DNA from: an uncultured Collinsella sp.
GTDB taxonomy: Bacteria > Actinomycetota > Coriobacteriia > Coriobacteriales > Coriobacteriaceae
NCBI GenBank assembly: GCA_937981515.1
Contig: CALJNY010000038.1
Span: 1 to 5,558, forward strand
DNA length: 5,558 nucleotides
Reading direction: 5' to 3'
Shown: in pieces, positions 4,866 through 5,558 of the stretch
Numbering within the stretch: position 1 is the stretch's first letter
Layout: every line of letters begins with the position of its first letter
Position numbers and translations under genes: made by a program
The notes under the pieces: model-generated
Databases searched by the model: none
The model's input: only the letters and a program-made list of their open reading frames with translations
Told to the model about the DNA's origin: nothing

Positions 4866-5558
4866 ATGGACAGCAGGGATATCGAGAAATGGCGTGTCGA
4901 ACTTGACAGCTACGCCCATGTAGAAGACGGCGTTGAGTATTGGCTTGCACGCGATTTAATGGAACCCATGGGGTACACTCGATGGGAGAACTTCGCCGAA
5001 GTTATTAAGAGGGCAAAAGTCTCGTGCGAAACAAACAAAACTCCAGTTGATTCCCATTTTCGTGACACAACGAAAATGGTAACTGCCGGTGTCGCCGCTC
5101 GCGCGGTTAAAGACTACAAACTTACGCGCTATGCATGCTATTTAATCGCCCAGAACGGAGATTCAAACAAGCCAGAGATCGCGCTCGCCCAGGCATACTT
5201 TGCTGTGCAGACGCGCCGCCAAGAGCTCATAGAGCAGCGCTTCGCAGAGATTCAGCGCTTGCAGGCGCGCCACTCACTATCTGATTCAGAGAAACAGCTC
5301 TCGGGCATTGCATTCAAACGAGGCGTGGACTCCAAAGGATTCGCAATCATCAAGTCGAAGGGCGATGAGGCGTTATTCGGCGGCAGAAGCACGGCGGACA
5401 TGAAGCGGCAGCTTGGTGTGCCCAAGAGCGCGGCATTGGCGGACAGGTTAGCTGATGTTCTCATCAAAGCAAAGGACCTTACGAACTCGATGACGGCCTT
5501 CAACGCCGAGGAACACGATCTGTACGGCCTGGACCAGATCAAGCAAGAGCACATCGAG
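4866..5558 (+). CDS. dinD: DNA damage-inducible protein D-like (DinD, BRO-N domain), 3' end off the right edge
   Basis: The frame is open for 231 codons from ATG at 4866 to the window end; AAAGGA (4854-4859) lies 6 nt upstream. The protein matches E. coli DinD along its length: EYWLARDLMEPMGYTRWENFAEVIKRAKVSC (24-54), SHFRDTTKMV (63-72), DYKLTRYACYLIAQNGD (83-99), KPEIALAQAYFAVQTR (102-117), GFAIIKSKGDEALFGG (158-173), MKRQLGVP (179-186) and IKAKDLTNSMT (200-210). The N-terminal ~120 residues are a BRO-N domain, also found in phage antirepressors. E. coli DinD is about 274 residues and inhibits RecA-mediated strand exchange; roughly 40 C-terminal residues would lie beyond this window. Codon use (TTA, AGG, ATA present) is less biased than in the operon at 1147-2904, consistent with an acquired accessory gene. 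The role here in SOS or phage interaction is inferred. Confidence 0.9.
   Translation, partial: MDSRDIEKWRVELDSYAHVEDGVEYWLARDLMEPMGYTRWENFAEVIKRAKVSCETNKTPVDSHFRDTTKMVTAGVAARAVKDYKLTRYACYLIAQNGDSNKPEIALAQAYFAVQTRRQELIEQRFAEIQRLQARHSLSDSEKQLSGIAFKRGVDSKGFAIIKSKGDEALFGGRSTADMKRQLGVPKSAALADRLADVLIKAKDLTNSMTAFNAEEHDLYGLDQIKQEHIE

Noticed and set aside
1..5558. CRISPR array, tRNA or rRNA genes
   Set aside because: I saw no regularly spaced direct repeats, no tRNA-like cloverleaf with TTCRANY arm, and no rRNA-like stretch in the non-coding parts.

Overview
This looks like a stretch of chromosome from a moderately GC-rich Gram-positive anaerobe. A Coriobacteriia/Collinsella-like host is my best guess. 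It rests on the strong C/G third-position bias, AGGAG-type ribosome binding sites ahead of every start, and the pairing of a NifU-like protein with a GGGtGRT-family protein. It is an inference from gene content, not a database match.

Layout: (1) Positions 1-743, minus strand, hold the N-terminal 247 codons of a REP-associated tyrosine transposase (Y1/HUH family); the gene runs off the left edge. Its HUH motif reads His-Val-Asp instead of His-x-His. (2) Positions 744-1146 are non-coding. They hold a GGGGGACAGTC-type motif upstream of the transposase, a perfect 12-bp palindrome, and the leader of the next operon. (3) Positions 1147-2904 are a tight two-gene plus-strand operon: a NifU/IscU-like scaffold-type protein with an apparent degenerate second copy of its fold, then a GGGtGRT-motif protein. 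Both have strongly biased codon use, which suggests high expression. The operon ends in a strong intrinsic terminator (2939-2973). (4) Positions 2985-3051 form a long imperfect inverted repeat. (5) Positions 3178-4704 encode a stand-alone FAD-binding oxidoreductase of the succinate dehydrogenase/fumarate reductase/L-aspartate oxidase superfamily, with an altered substrate pocket. (6) Positions 4866-5558 encode a DinD-like (BRO-N) protein that runs off the right edge.

The NifU-like and GGGtGRT proteins are the only pair clearly expressed together, and they probably act in one Fe-S-related process whose chemistry I cannot name. The flavoprotein stands as its own unit, separated from the operon by the terminator and hairpin. 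The transposase and DinD-like genes look like accessory genes flanking a conserved metabolic core. The transposase and dinD reading frames are open to the window edges, so their far ends cannot be judged here.
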